64,000 bases of DNA from Toxorhynchites rutilus septentrionalis (GCF_029784135.1 NC_073745.1:274762166-274826165), one strand, 5' to 3'; positions 44,069 to 54,979 are shown, numbered from the stretch's first letter. The notes: a model not told the origin generated them from the letters alone. Translations and numbers: made by a program.

Positions 44069-47000
44069 TTATACAATAAAATTGTTAAATCTCGCAGGTA
44101 GTCTTCTTGTTTTATAATGATCACTTAACTCTACATTATCAAATCCCTGGAAAGTTTCTTCATCTGATGAAATGATTCTCTCAGCTTGATCTTCTGCTTG
44201 CATTGTTTCAACTGCAGGTGTCAATACATATGGCATTATTGAACCATTGCTGGATGTCGATGGTGCTGTGTCCTCTTCTGAACCTGCAGTGGTAATTGAT
44301 GTAGTTGCTGCTTCTGTAAATGGAGGGATAAATTTTTTCAAATGTGCGACATTTCTTTGAAATGTTTTTCCTGTATCTTGATCCTGTATTGTAGCTCTCG
44401 GACCAGCGCGATCCAGCACAGTGTATTTAGCTGTATTGAACGTTGTGGCTAATTTGTTGGATGGTAAACGATTTTCCATTAACACAGTATCTCCCTTCTG
44501 GATGTCTGAAACCTGAGCATGACGCCTTCTGTCCTCCCTTATTTTCCCTTTTTCTTTATTGATTTTGTCCAAATCTCGATACTCTGATGATGGAGGTGTA
44601 GTTTCAATATCCTCGATTGAAGGCAACTTGGATCTGATCGTACGACCGAAACACATTTCAGTTGGAGTTTTACCGGTTGTTGAATGAGGAGTTGTATAGT
44701 ACATTAGTAAATAATCATTCAAGTCTTTCTTCCAATCTCGTTTCAATGCGTAACTGATCTGTAGCCGCTTCAAGAGTGACCTGTTTTGTCTCTCTACCAA
44801 CCCATTTTCTTGAGGCCAATATGGCGCGGTATGATTTAGTACAATCCCGTTTAATTTGCAAAATTCTCCAAACTCTTTTCCAATGAATTGTCTGGCATTG
44901 TCAAGCGTTATTGTCCTTGGATATCCTAGTCTCGTGAATATTTTGGCTAACTTTTCAACAGTATCACGAGAATTTATTCTTGACATAACTTCTACTTCTT
45001 TGTATCTACTGAAATAGTCGACTATTACCAGCAAGTACTCTCCGGATGGCAAAGGACCCATGAAATCGATTGCAACGTCTATCCAGGGTTTTGTTGGCAA
45101 TTCTCGTCTGCTCATCGGGAGCGGTTTATTTGGCATTCCGACTAACTGGCAACCTTCACAGCATGAAACATAATCCTTTGCCTCGCGATCCATGCCTGGC
45201 CACCAGGCGCGATCTCTTAATCGTCTTTTCATGATTGATTCCCCAGGATGGCCTTCATGAGCGAGCTGCAGCATGCGTTGACGAAGTTCCCGAGGTACAA
45301 CAAGTTTATTCCCTCTTACAATTGTGTCTTCAATTAAACCCAATTCATTCCGGAACGGTTCATACGACTTCACTAAAACGTTGCTCCAGTTTCCTGATAC
45401 GAGTGAATCTCGAACAGCTTTGAGTTCGAGGTCTGTTCTTGTAGCGTTCTCAATCTCTCCTACGTCCACCGCTACTGATTCCTGTACCGCTAGAACTAAA
45501 AAATGATTGTCCTTCTCGAATTCAACAGGATCCTCTGCTATCACCAGTCTAGAGAGCGAGTCAGCAATATTATCAGAACCTTTCCTATATTTCACAGTGT
45601 ATTTGAAGGATTGAAGCCTCAACACCCATCGTTCAATTCGAGCACAAGGCGTGGATGAAGGCGAAAATATGGTTTCCAACGGCTTATGGTCGGTCTCTAA
45701 TTCAAATTCTCTACCGATGAGATAAACTGAAAATTTTTCGACTGCCCATACCAGTGCAAGCGCCTCCTTTTCCGTTTGGCAATATCGTTTCTCGGTTATG
45801 GTTAGACTTTTGCTTGCATAGCTTACAATCTGTGGATTAGCATCCGTTCTTCCTTCAAACTGAACAAGCACTGCACCTAGAGCCACTGGAGAAGCATCAG
45901 CTATAACTCGAGTTCTCAAAGAATTATTGAAAAATGAAAGCGTTTTTACATTAGCAATCATGCTTTTCAAAAGGTCAAAGCTGCTTTGATGTTTTCTTTC
46001 CCATGTAAACCTATTATTTTTGCATATAAGCTGCCTTAGAGGTTCCGTTATTGTAGCTAAATCAGGAATAAATTTTCCCACGTATGTTACTAGACCCAAG
46101 AAGCTTCTAACTTCTTCAGAGTTTCTTGGTTCGCGAAACTTTTGCAGTGCTTCAATTTTACTTTTAGTTGGCTTAATTCCTTCCGATGAAATCAGATGAC
46201 CCAGAAACTCGATTTGTTTGACTTTGAAAATACATTTGTCCTTGTTTAGCAATATGTTCCTGCTTTCCAGAACATGGAGCACTTTCTTCAACGCTGCATC
46301 ATGTTCTGCATCAGTGTCTCCCGAGACGATTATGTCATCTATATAATTTACAACATTATCACATTCCGATAGAATATGTTCCAAAATTTTCTGGAACATT
46401 TCTGGAGCACAGGAAATGCCAAACATTAGGCGTTTATATCTGAATAATCCTTTATGACAAATGAAGGTTGTTATATATCGTGATGATTCTTCCAGTTCTA
46501 TCTGAGAAATTGAAGTAAAATACAATTTTATGAACATACTAAGTATATATAAAAATGCACAATTCATATAGTAGATATTCCCGAAATGTTTGACTATTTT
46601 ACTACTATTATTATTATTACTCTTTAAGAGTTCTTACTTGGTGAAAGGCATCTTTGATGTCTAATCGACTAAAGAATCTTGCTGATTTGAATTGAGGCAG
46701 AAAATCTTCAAACGTAGGCATCACATGGTATTCTCTCTGAATTGCTTGATTTGGTCTTCGCATATCCACACAAAGCCGAAGATCGCCGTTATCTTTCACA
46801 ATGGTTACCAATGGTGATACCCAAGGCGATGGACCCGATACAGGTTCGATGATGTCGCGTATCAACAGTTCATTTAATTTCTCTTCGATCCGACTGAGTA
46901 ACGCAATAGGAGGACGACGAGCTCTTTGAACTATTGGAGTGATGTCTTGATTAACAGGAATCCTTACTCGAACATTTTTCATCTTAGGAAATGGTCGATT

Positions 47001-48314
47001 CGCTATAGGAACTACCGCGTTGATTGATTGTTCAGGATTCGTAAATCCAATTTTCAGCACTCCTAAGCACTTTGCAGTTTCTTTTCCAAGTAGTGACTGC
47101 AAACCGCCTTCCACAACATAGAACATTGCGATTGTTTCAAATTTACTGCTTCCTGATTCTACTGTAATGGTTGCTTCAAACACATTCACTATCTTCAACG
47201 GCTTTGCTTCTCGACCATATCCCCGAAGAATTGTATTAGGAACTTGTTGTGGAATCCAGCTTCTTAATCCTTGTTTCTTCATATATTTCCAGGTTGCATC
47301 GTCGATAATATTCTTTGAACTACCTGAATCAATTAACACCTGGATCAACACTCCTCCAATCTTAGTCCATAAAAATTCGTCGCCATCACCGATGTTAAAA
47401 ATGAAACTTTCTGATTCATTTAGATGAGGTTTTTCTTCTTCCACGATAGCACGGACATTTCCATATCTGGTTCGCTTCTCTGGACGATGCGCCGATGGTC
47501 CTTCGTATCGCCGTTTGAAATTTTGTACTGATCGACATACTTTTGCATAATGACCTATCTTGTGACACTTTTCACATTTCCTTCCACGGGCCGGACATTC
47601 ACGGTCTGTTGCATGGTGATTAAGCAGTCCACAACGATAGCAGGTAATACGGTTATGTTTTATTGAATTGTTGAGTTTGTTGATTCGTTCAACGTTATCA
47701 GTTGTAGTTAATGGCGCGTTTTCAAATCCAGGTCCCGCAATTGTTTTCGCTTGTTGTTTAATCGATTCGAACGAGTTCACCATTCGTGTGAGTTGTGAAA
47801 GCGTCACTTTTTCTTCATGTAACAACTTTTCTCTCAGTTCCGTTGGTGCATAGTATATTACCTTATCAATAATCCTTAATTCCCGACTCTCTACACTCGT
47901 GTTCCCAAAATCACATCGTTTCGCCTGTTCCGAACATCGCATCAAGAATTTTGACAACGTTTCGCAAGATCCATCCTGAGTAGTTGCGGGTATTAATTTA
48001 CAAAATTCATTCCGTTCAAATGAATCGTGTTGCTTCGGCAAAAAGTGTTGATCGAGTTTTTCAATTGCTATTTTGTAAGGGTCGATTCCTCGTTCCTTGT
48101 CTTCCTCGACATCCGCTCCATCAATAGAATAGAATAGATCCTGTAACTCTAAACCTCCCTTTGCTAGCAATATGTTCTTCAGCCTGGATGCGTTTCTCTC
48201 TTCACTTGCAGCTACAATGACTTCAAAATTCCTTTTCCACCTTATCCATTCTTTCCGGGTTAATGTTTCGGGAAGATGATTGAATTTGAAAGGATTTATA
48301 TTCCAATTTTCCAT
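44069..48314 (-). CDS. Gag-Pol polyprotein of Ty3/gypsy element, two coding exons
   Basis: Predicted CDS exons are 46638-48314 and 44069-46501; removing 46502-46637 gives 1369 residues without a stop. Exon 1 (559 residues) starts MENWNINPFKFNHLPETLT and has a Gag domain, two CCHC zinc knuckles (CYRCGLLNHHATDREC, CEKCHKIGHYAKVC), aspartic protease (VLIDSGSSKNII) and the first part of reverse transcriptase (LRLCVDMRRPNQAI, FSRLDIKDAFHQ). Exon 2 has the rest of RT (YIDDIIVSGD), RNase H (VIADASPVALGAVL, ETDHKPL), the integrase zinc region (HEGHPGESIMKRR...CCEGCQ), integrase core acidic residues (DFMGPL, TLDNARQF, ENGLVERQ) and a C-terminal domain. An upstream in-frame ATG (48473) reads through poly-A tracts as poly-Lys and lies in the leader intron, so 48314 is preferred. 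The splice model is inferred. Confidence 0.85.
46502..46637 (-). other. Probable spliceosomal intron in the RT domain of the gypsy element
   Basis: On the minus strand 136 bp starts GTAAGAAC (46637) and ends TTTTACTTCAATTTCTCAG (46502). The length is not a multiple of three and it contains stop codons in the exon 1 frame (TAA at 46619-46617). Removal joins a CAA codon (46640-46638) to ATA (46501-46499) in frame, exactly between two stretches that are contiguous in other Ty3/gypsy reverse transcriptases. Without splicing, the product ends inside RT. Confidence 0.8.
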
Positions 48315-48331
48315 TTCCGATAATTTCCGCT

Positions 48332-48682
48332 CTGAAAAAAAAAATAATGCACAACAGTGGTGGTTGTCAAGGTAACTAATGAAAGCTGTTGAATTTAAAA
48401 CATTTTTTTTTTTTTTTTTTTTTTTTCGATCTAGGCAAGCCTTCTTTTTTTTTTTTTTTTTTTTTTCACTCATTGGTTTTCCATGCTCTTGGCAACAGAT
48501 TTTGTTTTTCGTTTTTCCTTGCTACTAGCAACGGAGTGTCCTGCATGATGCAGTGGATCTTTTTTTTTTTTTTTTTTAACTCAGGCTTTTACGCCTTTCC
48601 CTGCTTTTAGCAGCGGAGTGTCCTGCTTAACGCAGTGGATCCTGATCGTATCAGATAATCTTTTCGATTTCTTATGACTTAC
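48332..48682 (-). other. Probable leader intron of the gypsy element
   Basis: On the minus strand GTAAGTCA (48682) lies about 25 bp after the primer site and matches the consensus donor. A TTTTTTTTTTCAG acceptor ends at 48332, 17 bp before the preferred gag ATG (48314). The 351 bp between them contains three A-runs and paired hairpins, and the only longer ATG-initiated frame there is the poly-Lys one. Splicing would yield a short, clean 5' UTR. Confidence 0.65.
48403..48640 (-). repeat. Homopolymer tracts and duplicated hairpin pair in gypsy leader
   Basis: Runs of T on the plus strand (A in the element RNA) occupy 48403-48426, 48445-48466 and 48560-48577. Two units 82 bp apart each contain two small hairpins joined by CGGAGTGTCCTGC: unit 1 has TTGCT-ACT-AGCAA (48519-48531) and CTGCA-TGA-TGCAG (48541-48553); unit 2 has CTGCT-TTT-AGCAG (48601-48613) and CTGC-TTAAC-GCAG (48623-48635). 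Stem pairing is kept despite base changes. A weaker third unit begins near 48478. Confidence 0.7.
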
Positions 48683-48706
48683 CAACTTTTCAATCAAGTC
48701 CGATTA

Positions 48707-48719
48707 ATCCTCGTCGCCA
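48707..48719 (-). other. Primer-binding site, matches tRNA-Ser(GCU)
   Basis: TGGCGACGAGGAT on the minus strand begins two bases after the 5' LTR. It is complementary to the 3' end of eukaryotic tRNA-Ser(GCU), which ends ATCCTCGTCG plus CCA. Known from tRNA sequence; the match is by memory, not by search. Confidence 0.75.
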
Positions 48720-48721
48720 GA

Positions 48722-48850
48722 TGTGGTACCTCGGTATTCGGATTCTATTTGCTGACCACTGATTAAACATGTGTTGTTCGTTCGATAGTCCAGTATATTC
48801 TGATTCTCTATTATTATACATAGCAAGGCCTACTCATATTAGATTGCACA
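48722..48850 (-). repeat. 5' LTR of nested gypsy element
   Basis: 129 bp, reading TGTGCAATC...GGTACCACA on the minus strand, identical to 43882-44010. Confidence 0.92.
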
Positions 48851-48855
48851 ACATT

Positions 48856-50992
48856 ATTTGATCTCCTGGGACTTATCGCATTTTTTCTCGTTCATGGGAA
48901 AATCCTGATTCAGGACATTTGGGCCAGAGGAATCGGATGGCACGATGCCATTCCCAACGATCTATATGAACGCTGGCGTACTTGGACGAACCTTTTTCCG
49001 AAACTGGACTTACTTCGTATTCCACGATGTTATTTTCGGTCGGCTCTTCCTGAAAACGTAAACAACCTACATATTCATATTTTTTGTGATGCCAGCGAAG
49101 GGGCGTTCTCATGTGCTGCTTGCTTTACCTTGCTTACCGTCCTCTCGTGGATTTGTTCTGAGCATCGCCGGTACAATAAGTTTATTGCCGTCCGCGTCGG
49201 TGAAATCTTATCAAGCACAGATCAAATAGAGTGGAGATGGATCCCCACGAAGCTTAACATCGCCGATCAAGCAACAAAGTGGAATAGTGGACCACGGCTT
49301 TCGACAGAGAATCCTTGGTTTCGAGGACCGAATTTTCTGTACGAAGAAGAAGGCTCATGGCCAATACAGCGTTCAGTTGCTCCGACTACAGAAGAGCTCC
49401 GCTCAGATGCCATCATTTTGTGCCACCACACACCGCGGTTGGATATCCCAATCGATGTATCCCGGTTCAATTCGTGTACTAGGATTCAACGAACGGTAGC
49501 ATTCGTGTTCCGCTACGTGGATAACTGTCGTCGAAGGAAAAGACACGAGAGTCTGCAACTGGGAGTTCTCACTCAGGACGAACTGAAGCGAGCTGAAGAA
49601 CTACTGTGGAAGGTCGCTCAAAAGGAGGTATTCGCGGAAGAACTGTCAATTCTCGCTAAGCCACAGGGACCTCCAGAGAAACGACACTGTACAGTGTCCA
49701 GATCCAGTTCTATTTACAAGACATGGCCATTCATGGACGATCGTGGGATCTTGAGGATGCTCGGCAGAATCGGTATGGCTCCTTACATACCAAGAGAAGC
49801 TATAACATTTCTAACATTTCTGATAATTGACTGATATCGTCGCTTTAACCATGCAAATCGGGAAACAGTCGTGAACGAGATCCGTCAACGATTTGAGATT
49901 CCGAAGCTTAGATCGATAGTGGAGAAGATTGCAAAGAATTGTGTTCCGTGTCGTATCTTCAAAGCTGCTCCGAATCCTCCACCAATGGCTTCTCTACCAG
50001 CGGTGCGTCTTACATCCTTCGTCCGTCCTTTTTCATTCGTTGGGCTCGATTACTTCGGACCGGTTTTCGTAATAGTTGGTCGAAGTCTCGCGGAACGGTG
50101 GATTGCACTGTTCACATGCCTGGCAGTTAGAGCAGTGCACATGGAAGTGGTGCATTCTCTCAGTACGGTATCCTGTATCATGGACGTTCGTCGTTTTGTA
50201 GCTCGCCGGGTCCCCCACGAGAATTCTACTCGGACAACGGGACATGTTTTCAGGGAGCCAGCAAGGAGCTCAAGGAAGAAATTGAAAAACGAAATGACGC
50301 CCTCGCATCAACATTCACGAGCGCCGAAACAAGCTGGATATTCATCCCTCCTGCTGCCCCCATATGGGGGTGTTTGGGAGAGATTAGTGCGGTCAGTCAA
50401 GGTGGCAACAGGGGCTGTACTGGATGCGACCCGCAAACCCGATGATGAAACCTTGGAGACAGTCATCCTAGAAGCTGAGGCTATGATCAATAGTAGACCG
50501 CTCACCTTCGTGCCACTGGAGACAGCTGATCAGGAGGCTTGGACTCCTAACCACTTTTTGCTGGGCGGTTCTACTGGAGTGAAAATTCACCCTACGGCTC
50601 CCGTGGACAGTCGCACTGTATTGAGGAGTAGCTGGAAGCTACCGCAATTCATCACTGAAGGATTTTGGCGGCGTTGGCTCAAGGAGTACTTGCCTGTAAT
50701 CACCCGCAGGTGTAAATGGTTTGAAGAAGTGAAAAAGTGAAGAAGGGATCTGGCCGTTGGCGACTTAGTGTTGGTGGTCAGTGGATCCACGAGGAGCCAG
50801 TGGTCAAGAGGACGCATCGAGCAGGTGTTTCTCGGCAAGGACGGGAGAGTACGTCAGGCGCTCGTACGCACTGCAACGGGAGTTCTTCGACGACCAGCAG
50901 TAAAACTTGCCGTTTTGGACGTCGTGGACAATGGTAAACCTGGTTCAAAGACATCCGGAGTTCCAGAAGACCAAGGTTTACGGGCGGGGGAA
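48856..50992 (+). pseudogene. BEL/Pao RNase H remnant and integrase (3' part of pol)
   Basis: It continues the interrupted BEL pol frame after the ACATT duplication: LFDLLGLIAFFLVHGKILIQDIW, then FCDASEGAFSCAACF, where RNase H is cut short. About 70 residues are missing before VLSWICSEHRRYNKFIAVRV and WRWIPTKLNIADQATKW. Integrase follows: [16 protein letters not shown] and [11 protein letters not shown] (zinc region), [10 protein letters not shown] (first catalytic Asp), then a segment about 50214-50350 shifted out of frame (the second Asp is only readable in the other frame), [14 protein letters not shown] and [13 protein letters not shown]. An in-frame TGA lies at 49832-49834 and another frameshift near 50738, after which the C-terminal domain (GDLVLVVSGSTRSQW) reads to the 3' LTR. 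Confidence 0.88.
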
Positions 50993-51230
50993 TGTTACGA
51001 CGGACCCCCTGTTGCAACAGCGACTCAAAATTCAATATTCTGCTTTGACGGGATATCCATAGTTCGCTAGGTTATGGAATTTTGATACGTAACGATCACG
51101 GCTACCTTCACTCACATCTATGTCACGTTAAGTAACGCAACATCGATCCTCTCTTTCCCCCTCTCCTTCTCGTGTTACGTAATTTGTACACGAAGCCTAA
51201 GTAATCATCTCGACGCGTAGAAGATATAAT
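50993..51230 (+). repeat. 3' LTR start of BEL element (end unresolved)
   Basis: TGTTACGACGGACCCCCTGT follows the purine tract. Only the first 31 bp match the 5' end at 39776. The remainder contains ACGTAACGATC and GTTACGTAATTTGTACACG, but no aligned 5' LTR counterpart, so the end is arbitrary. Confidence 0.5.
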
Positions 51231-51848
51231 TGCAGGGGAAGGTGATACATATTAGAAAAAAAACAATTTCTTTTTTTTGTTTTATAATCTCAATTAGGCT
51301 GCTGTTACATCAGATACTACTTTGTACGAAAATGTGGACTTACCAATCATACGCAATCGTCAGGAGTAAGCAACTACACATAATTATATTGGTGTGCTTA
51401 CATTGCTTACCCTCCCTTCCTTCGAACTCGTCCATAGCAAAACGCATGAATCGAGCCAACAAAATAGTCTCTTTCTTCGTCAGTTGTCGTACAATCCAGT
51501 ATTCTTATGAACTCGGATTTAATGTAACCGCAGTCTTATATTCTTCTAAGAACATAAGCATGAAACCTAGCACAAATAATTTACTGAGGAAAAATCGATA
51601 GAATTTACAACACAAATGAACTGTACCGTCCCTAATAATTTAATTTTAGTATCACATAGGAAATACTATATAATTTTATGACGTTTTATAATTCTGAAAA
51701 AACATTATGTAAAACAATCATATAATCAATTAAATATATATATACTAGAAATTAAACTAAAAATATATGTTTTCATATTACAGAATATCATTTTTGTTCA
51801 ATATTTATAAAGTTCAAAGTATTTATGAATACACTGCAGTTAAAAAAA
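51231..51848. other. AT-rich DNA between BEL end and secreted-protein gene
   Basis: It includes the probable 3' UTR of the minus-strand gene ending at 51849. A 123-codon frame at 51230-51601 has no recognised features. Confidence 0.35.
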
Positions 51849-54800
51849 CTAAATCCCTTTTGTCTGATGATTTCCTGAGGGCGTATTTAGTTCTGCGCGG
51901 AGAGATGTTGCTAGTTGCTCTTGGTTGTTAGTGTATCCACCTTTCAGTTTTTCGTTGACATAGGAATTCGTTGATCCATCAGTCCTCTGTGCAGACAAAT
52001 ACGGCGAAACAGATGAACCTTGTGCTGTTCCTGCAGGTAGACCACTCGAAGCTTTGGCTGTTTCTCCGGAAGAAATTACCGCTTGTCTACCGGCTTGGTT
52101 TCTGTACCCGACTCGATTAATACCCGCATTTGAATTGGTGAATCGCGAGGCATTTCCGTAAACATTACCGACACCGTAGCCACGGTCTGTCTCTCCATGT
52201 CGGCTATTGACACTTTGTCCACTATTGCTAAATCCAGGTAATTTACTTCCAGTACCGAGTGGATCGGAAACTGACTTGTTCGTAAAAGCATGCTGGGGCG
52301 ATTGGTTACTATACGGAAATTGGTTTTGTTTATTCGCATTATTTGATGGATTATCGTTGGAATTTTTATTCGTGTGATCGGAAATTACCTGATTTTGAGC
52401 AGGAATGTTTAGCGGATTCGTTATTTGACCAGTTCCCGAATTCGAACTCAGTTGATTCTCACCAACTGCGGGTATTGAATATTTGTCTGTAGATCTTGGT
52501 TCGCTGCTGGATTTTTGACTATTAGGAACTTGATTTTGAGCTTGATCTATCCTTCCTTGGTAAGCGTTTGAATCAGCATCTGTTGACTTGGAAGTCCCGG
52601 TAATTGTATTTCGTTGTGTTAAACCACTCGGTAACGCTTTAAGTTCATGTCGATGTGGATTTTGATTTGATGACGTGGGTGATCCGAACCTATTTGAATT
52701 AGTGTTTTGAACACTTGTTGAATTGACAGGCCCATCGGTTGGAGAACCAACATTTTTAGGGTTTAAATTTCCAATTCTAAAATTATTCGAATCTTCGGAG
52801 CCAGATGCGAATTGATTTCTGGTGCCCTGCGCCTCTCCTGTTGCGGAATTACTACTTGGATTACCGGAATTTAGTGAATGAAACGGAAAGGGACGAGCAC
52901 GATCCTGATTGAAATTTGTATTCTGATTATCATTTAAACCATTAGCTCGCAAATTGAGTGGGTTATTCAATCGTTGATATCCTGGAACATTTGAGAGTTG
53001 AGCTAAATCACGAGAAGATGTTCCACTTTGAGGACTGTTAGAATCTGCTGGACTATATCCGAATGAAGTTGGTTTTCTTCGTTGAATAGAATCATTCGGT
53101 GTGAAATTAGATTCTCCCTGATTAGAATTTCCTGTACCAAATGGCAGCTGCTGTGGGCGACCCTCGCCTGTAGACCCATACGTACCAGGCTCTACCTGAG
53201 CAGATCTCAAAGGATTATTCGTTATTGGTTGCCCTAAGCCGTAATTCCGGTTAGCAGGGTTTGTTTGTTGCAGAAATCCATTTGACTGGTCATAACTTGG
53301 AACTCCACTTTGAGGATTGTTCAAATCTGATCGACTAGATCCGAATGAAGTTGGTGTTCCTCGTTGAATTGAATCATTCGGTGTGGCATTGGTTTTTCCC
53401 TGATTGGGATGTCCTGTACCAAATGGCAACTGGCGTGGTTGATTTTCGTCTGATGATCCATACCTAATAGGCTCTACGAAACCAGCATACGGAGGACTAT
53501 TCGTTTTTTGTTGTGCTGAGACATCTTGTGTTTGTTGAAAATTTCGGTTATCTGGCTTTGTTTGTTGCGGGAATCGATTTGATTGGTCATAAATTGGAAC
53601 TCCACTTTGAAGATTATTGAAATCTGCTCGACCAGATCCAAATGAAGTTGGTGTTCCTCGTTGAATTGAATTATTTGGTGTGGCATTGGATTTTCCCTGA
53701 TTGGGTTGTGTACCAAATGGCAACTGCTGATGACGACCTTCGTCGAGAGATCTCGAAGGATTATTCGATCTTTGTTGTCCTAAGCCATCCTGTGAGTACT
53801 GATAGTTTCGATTATCGGACTGTGGCTGTTGCGGGAATCGATTCGATTGATCATAACTTGGATTTGTGCTTTTAACATTGAGTCTGGAAGTATCGCCCAA
53901 CCTTCGTTGCCCAAAATCATTCGGTGCGTAAAGTCTAACATTCAGTGGTATTTGTCCGGTATTCGGGGCACCAAACGGATAATTTTGGATATCACCATAA
54001 TCCCGGAACGAATTTGGTCTTGCTGCATTCCCACGAGAATTATAATCTGGTTGTTCAAAATTTGGAATTTGCTGATTTAAGCTGTTACTATTACTATAAG
54101 GTCTTGTTTGAGCACCGTTGTTGTTTGGTGATCTAAGTGAGCCAGATGAATTTGGTACGTCGCCATCTCTACCATCCAATCCATTCGGTGTGGTTAGTCT
54201 GTTGCCGGATGTTGGATTCTGCGGTTGGCCCGAGTTGGAAGAAGGGTTTCCACTAACACTATCCCTTCCCAAATTATACGAGTCATCATTGTTGTTCAAA
54301 AATCTTTGCGAATCACGTGGTTGAGATTCTGTGTTCTGAATATTGGGTGGATATTCAGACCTAGATGGATTATTGGTTCTATATAGTGGTGATGTTGGAT
54401 AATTCTCTTCAATCCTGTTCGGAACTATACGGCCACCACTGGTAGCTACATATAGCGGAACAGCACTGCCGATGGTTTGTCTGGGATACGGGTAAGTATT
54501 GAAAATTATCCCATTCCGATAATCACGATCGTTTCGTGAGAAGTTTGGTGGCAAGCTTGAACCAGAAGGTAGACTGCGTTGGGCGATGCCAATAGGTACT
54601 GTAAATATACGATAATGTTATTCGCATAATTTTAGAGATCGACAGATAAAATGCTTATCGACCCCACTAATCTCGCAACACCTGTAGCCATCACCTGTCT
54701 CAGATATAAAAAATTATCCATACCTGTGAATGCTTGTGGTCTTAATTCTGGTACTCCCGACCCATATCTCACATTTTGATCAGGCAATAGTTGTGAAGAT

Positions 54801-54979
54801 TGACGTTTCCTTGAACTGTCGGCATATCCGCTGTGAGATGGATAGCTTAGATCACGATATGCATTGTATCCATAAGGTCGGATGTAAGTTTGTGGATGAT
54901 AGGATGCAGGTGCAACTTCTAAGCCGGAAACGGCCCCAATCAGAACTAGCACGAAAAACTGGCACAAGTACACCATCAT
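51849..54979 (-). CDS. Secreted Asn/Gln/Ser/Pro-rich repeat protein
   Basis: Two exons, 54724-54979 and 51849-54598 (intron 54599-54723, donor GTATGG, acceptor TTTACAG), give 1001 residues. The ATG at 54979 is immediately followed by a signal peptide (MMVYLCQFFVLVLIGAVSG). A Tyr/Pro-rich segment (YHPQTYIRPYGYNAYRD) and a possible dibasic cleavage site (SRKRQSS) follow. The remainder is low complexity, dominated by N, Q, S, P and G. Around residues 220-500 there are about three imperfect repeats of roughly 100 residues, each with YDQSNRFPQQ, QLPFGTG.PNQGK..ATPN and SIQRGTPTSFGS. No cysteine-rich or catalytic domain is visible and no family is recognised. Signal peptide and repeats suggest an extracellular structural or matrix protein, possibly cuticle- or eggshell-like; this is inference. 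A TATA box lies about 150 bp upstream. The frame is long, intact and spliced in phase. Confidence 0.85.

Larger units (their letters stand above)
43882..48850 (-). mobile_element. Ty3/gypsy (Mag-like) LTR retrotransposon, apparently intact
   Basis: A 4969-bp element inserted in the BEL pol gene. LTRs of 129 bp (43882-44010, 48722-48850) are identical by my reading, TG...CA bounded and flanked by a perfect 5-bp duplication ACATT (43877-43881, 48851-48855). The minus-strand order is 5' LTR, primer site (48719-48707), leader with a probable intron, gag-pol with a probable intron, polypurine tract (44023-44011), 3' LTR. Very short LTRs and a serine-tRNA primer site resemble the Mag lineage; that assignment is inference. 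There is no env gene. Identical LTRs and a clean target site indicate a recent insertion. Confidence 0.93.
39776..51230 (+). mobile_element. Degraded BEL/Pao LTR retrotransposon, split by a nested gypsy element
   Basis: Both ends start TGTTACGACGGACCCCCT, followed by TTGCAACAGCG (39776 and 50993), a form characteristic of mosquito BEL/Pao LTRs. A purine tract GGGCGGGGGAA precedes the right one. The interior encodes, in order, a PHD-like finger, coiled coil, Gag with zinc knuckle, protease, reverse transcriptase, remnant RNase H and integrase. After about 31 bp the two LTR starts no longer match, so LTR ends, and hence the right boundary, are not resolved (51230 is nominal). Several frameshifts and stops mark it as dead. 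The nested element occupies 43882-48850. Confidence 0.85.

Noticed and set aside
48315..48473. Poly-lysine N-terminal extension of the gypsy Gag frame
   Set aside because: It is translated A-tracts of the leader, lies within the probable leader intron, and the Gag-like sequence starts at the later Met (48314).
43882..48850. Infectious gypsy-type retrovirus (env-bearing)
   Set aside because: No env frame between pol and the 3' LTR; only about 60 bp separates them.
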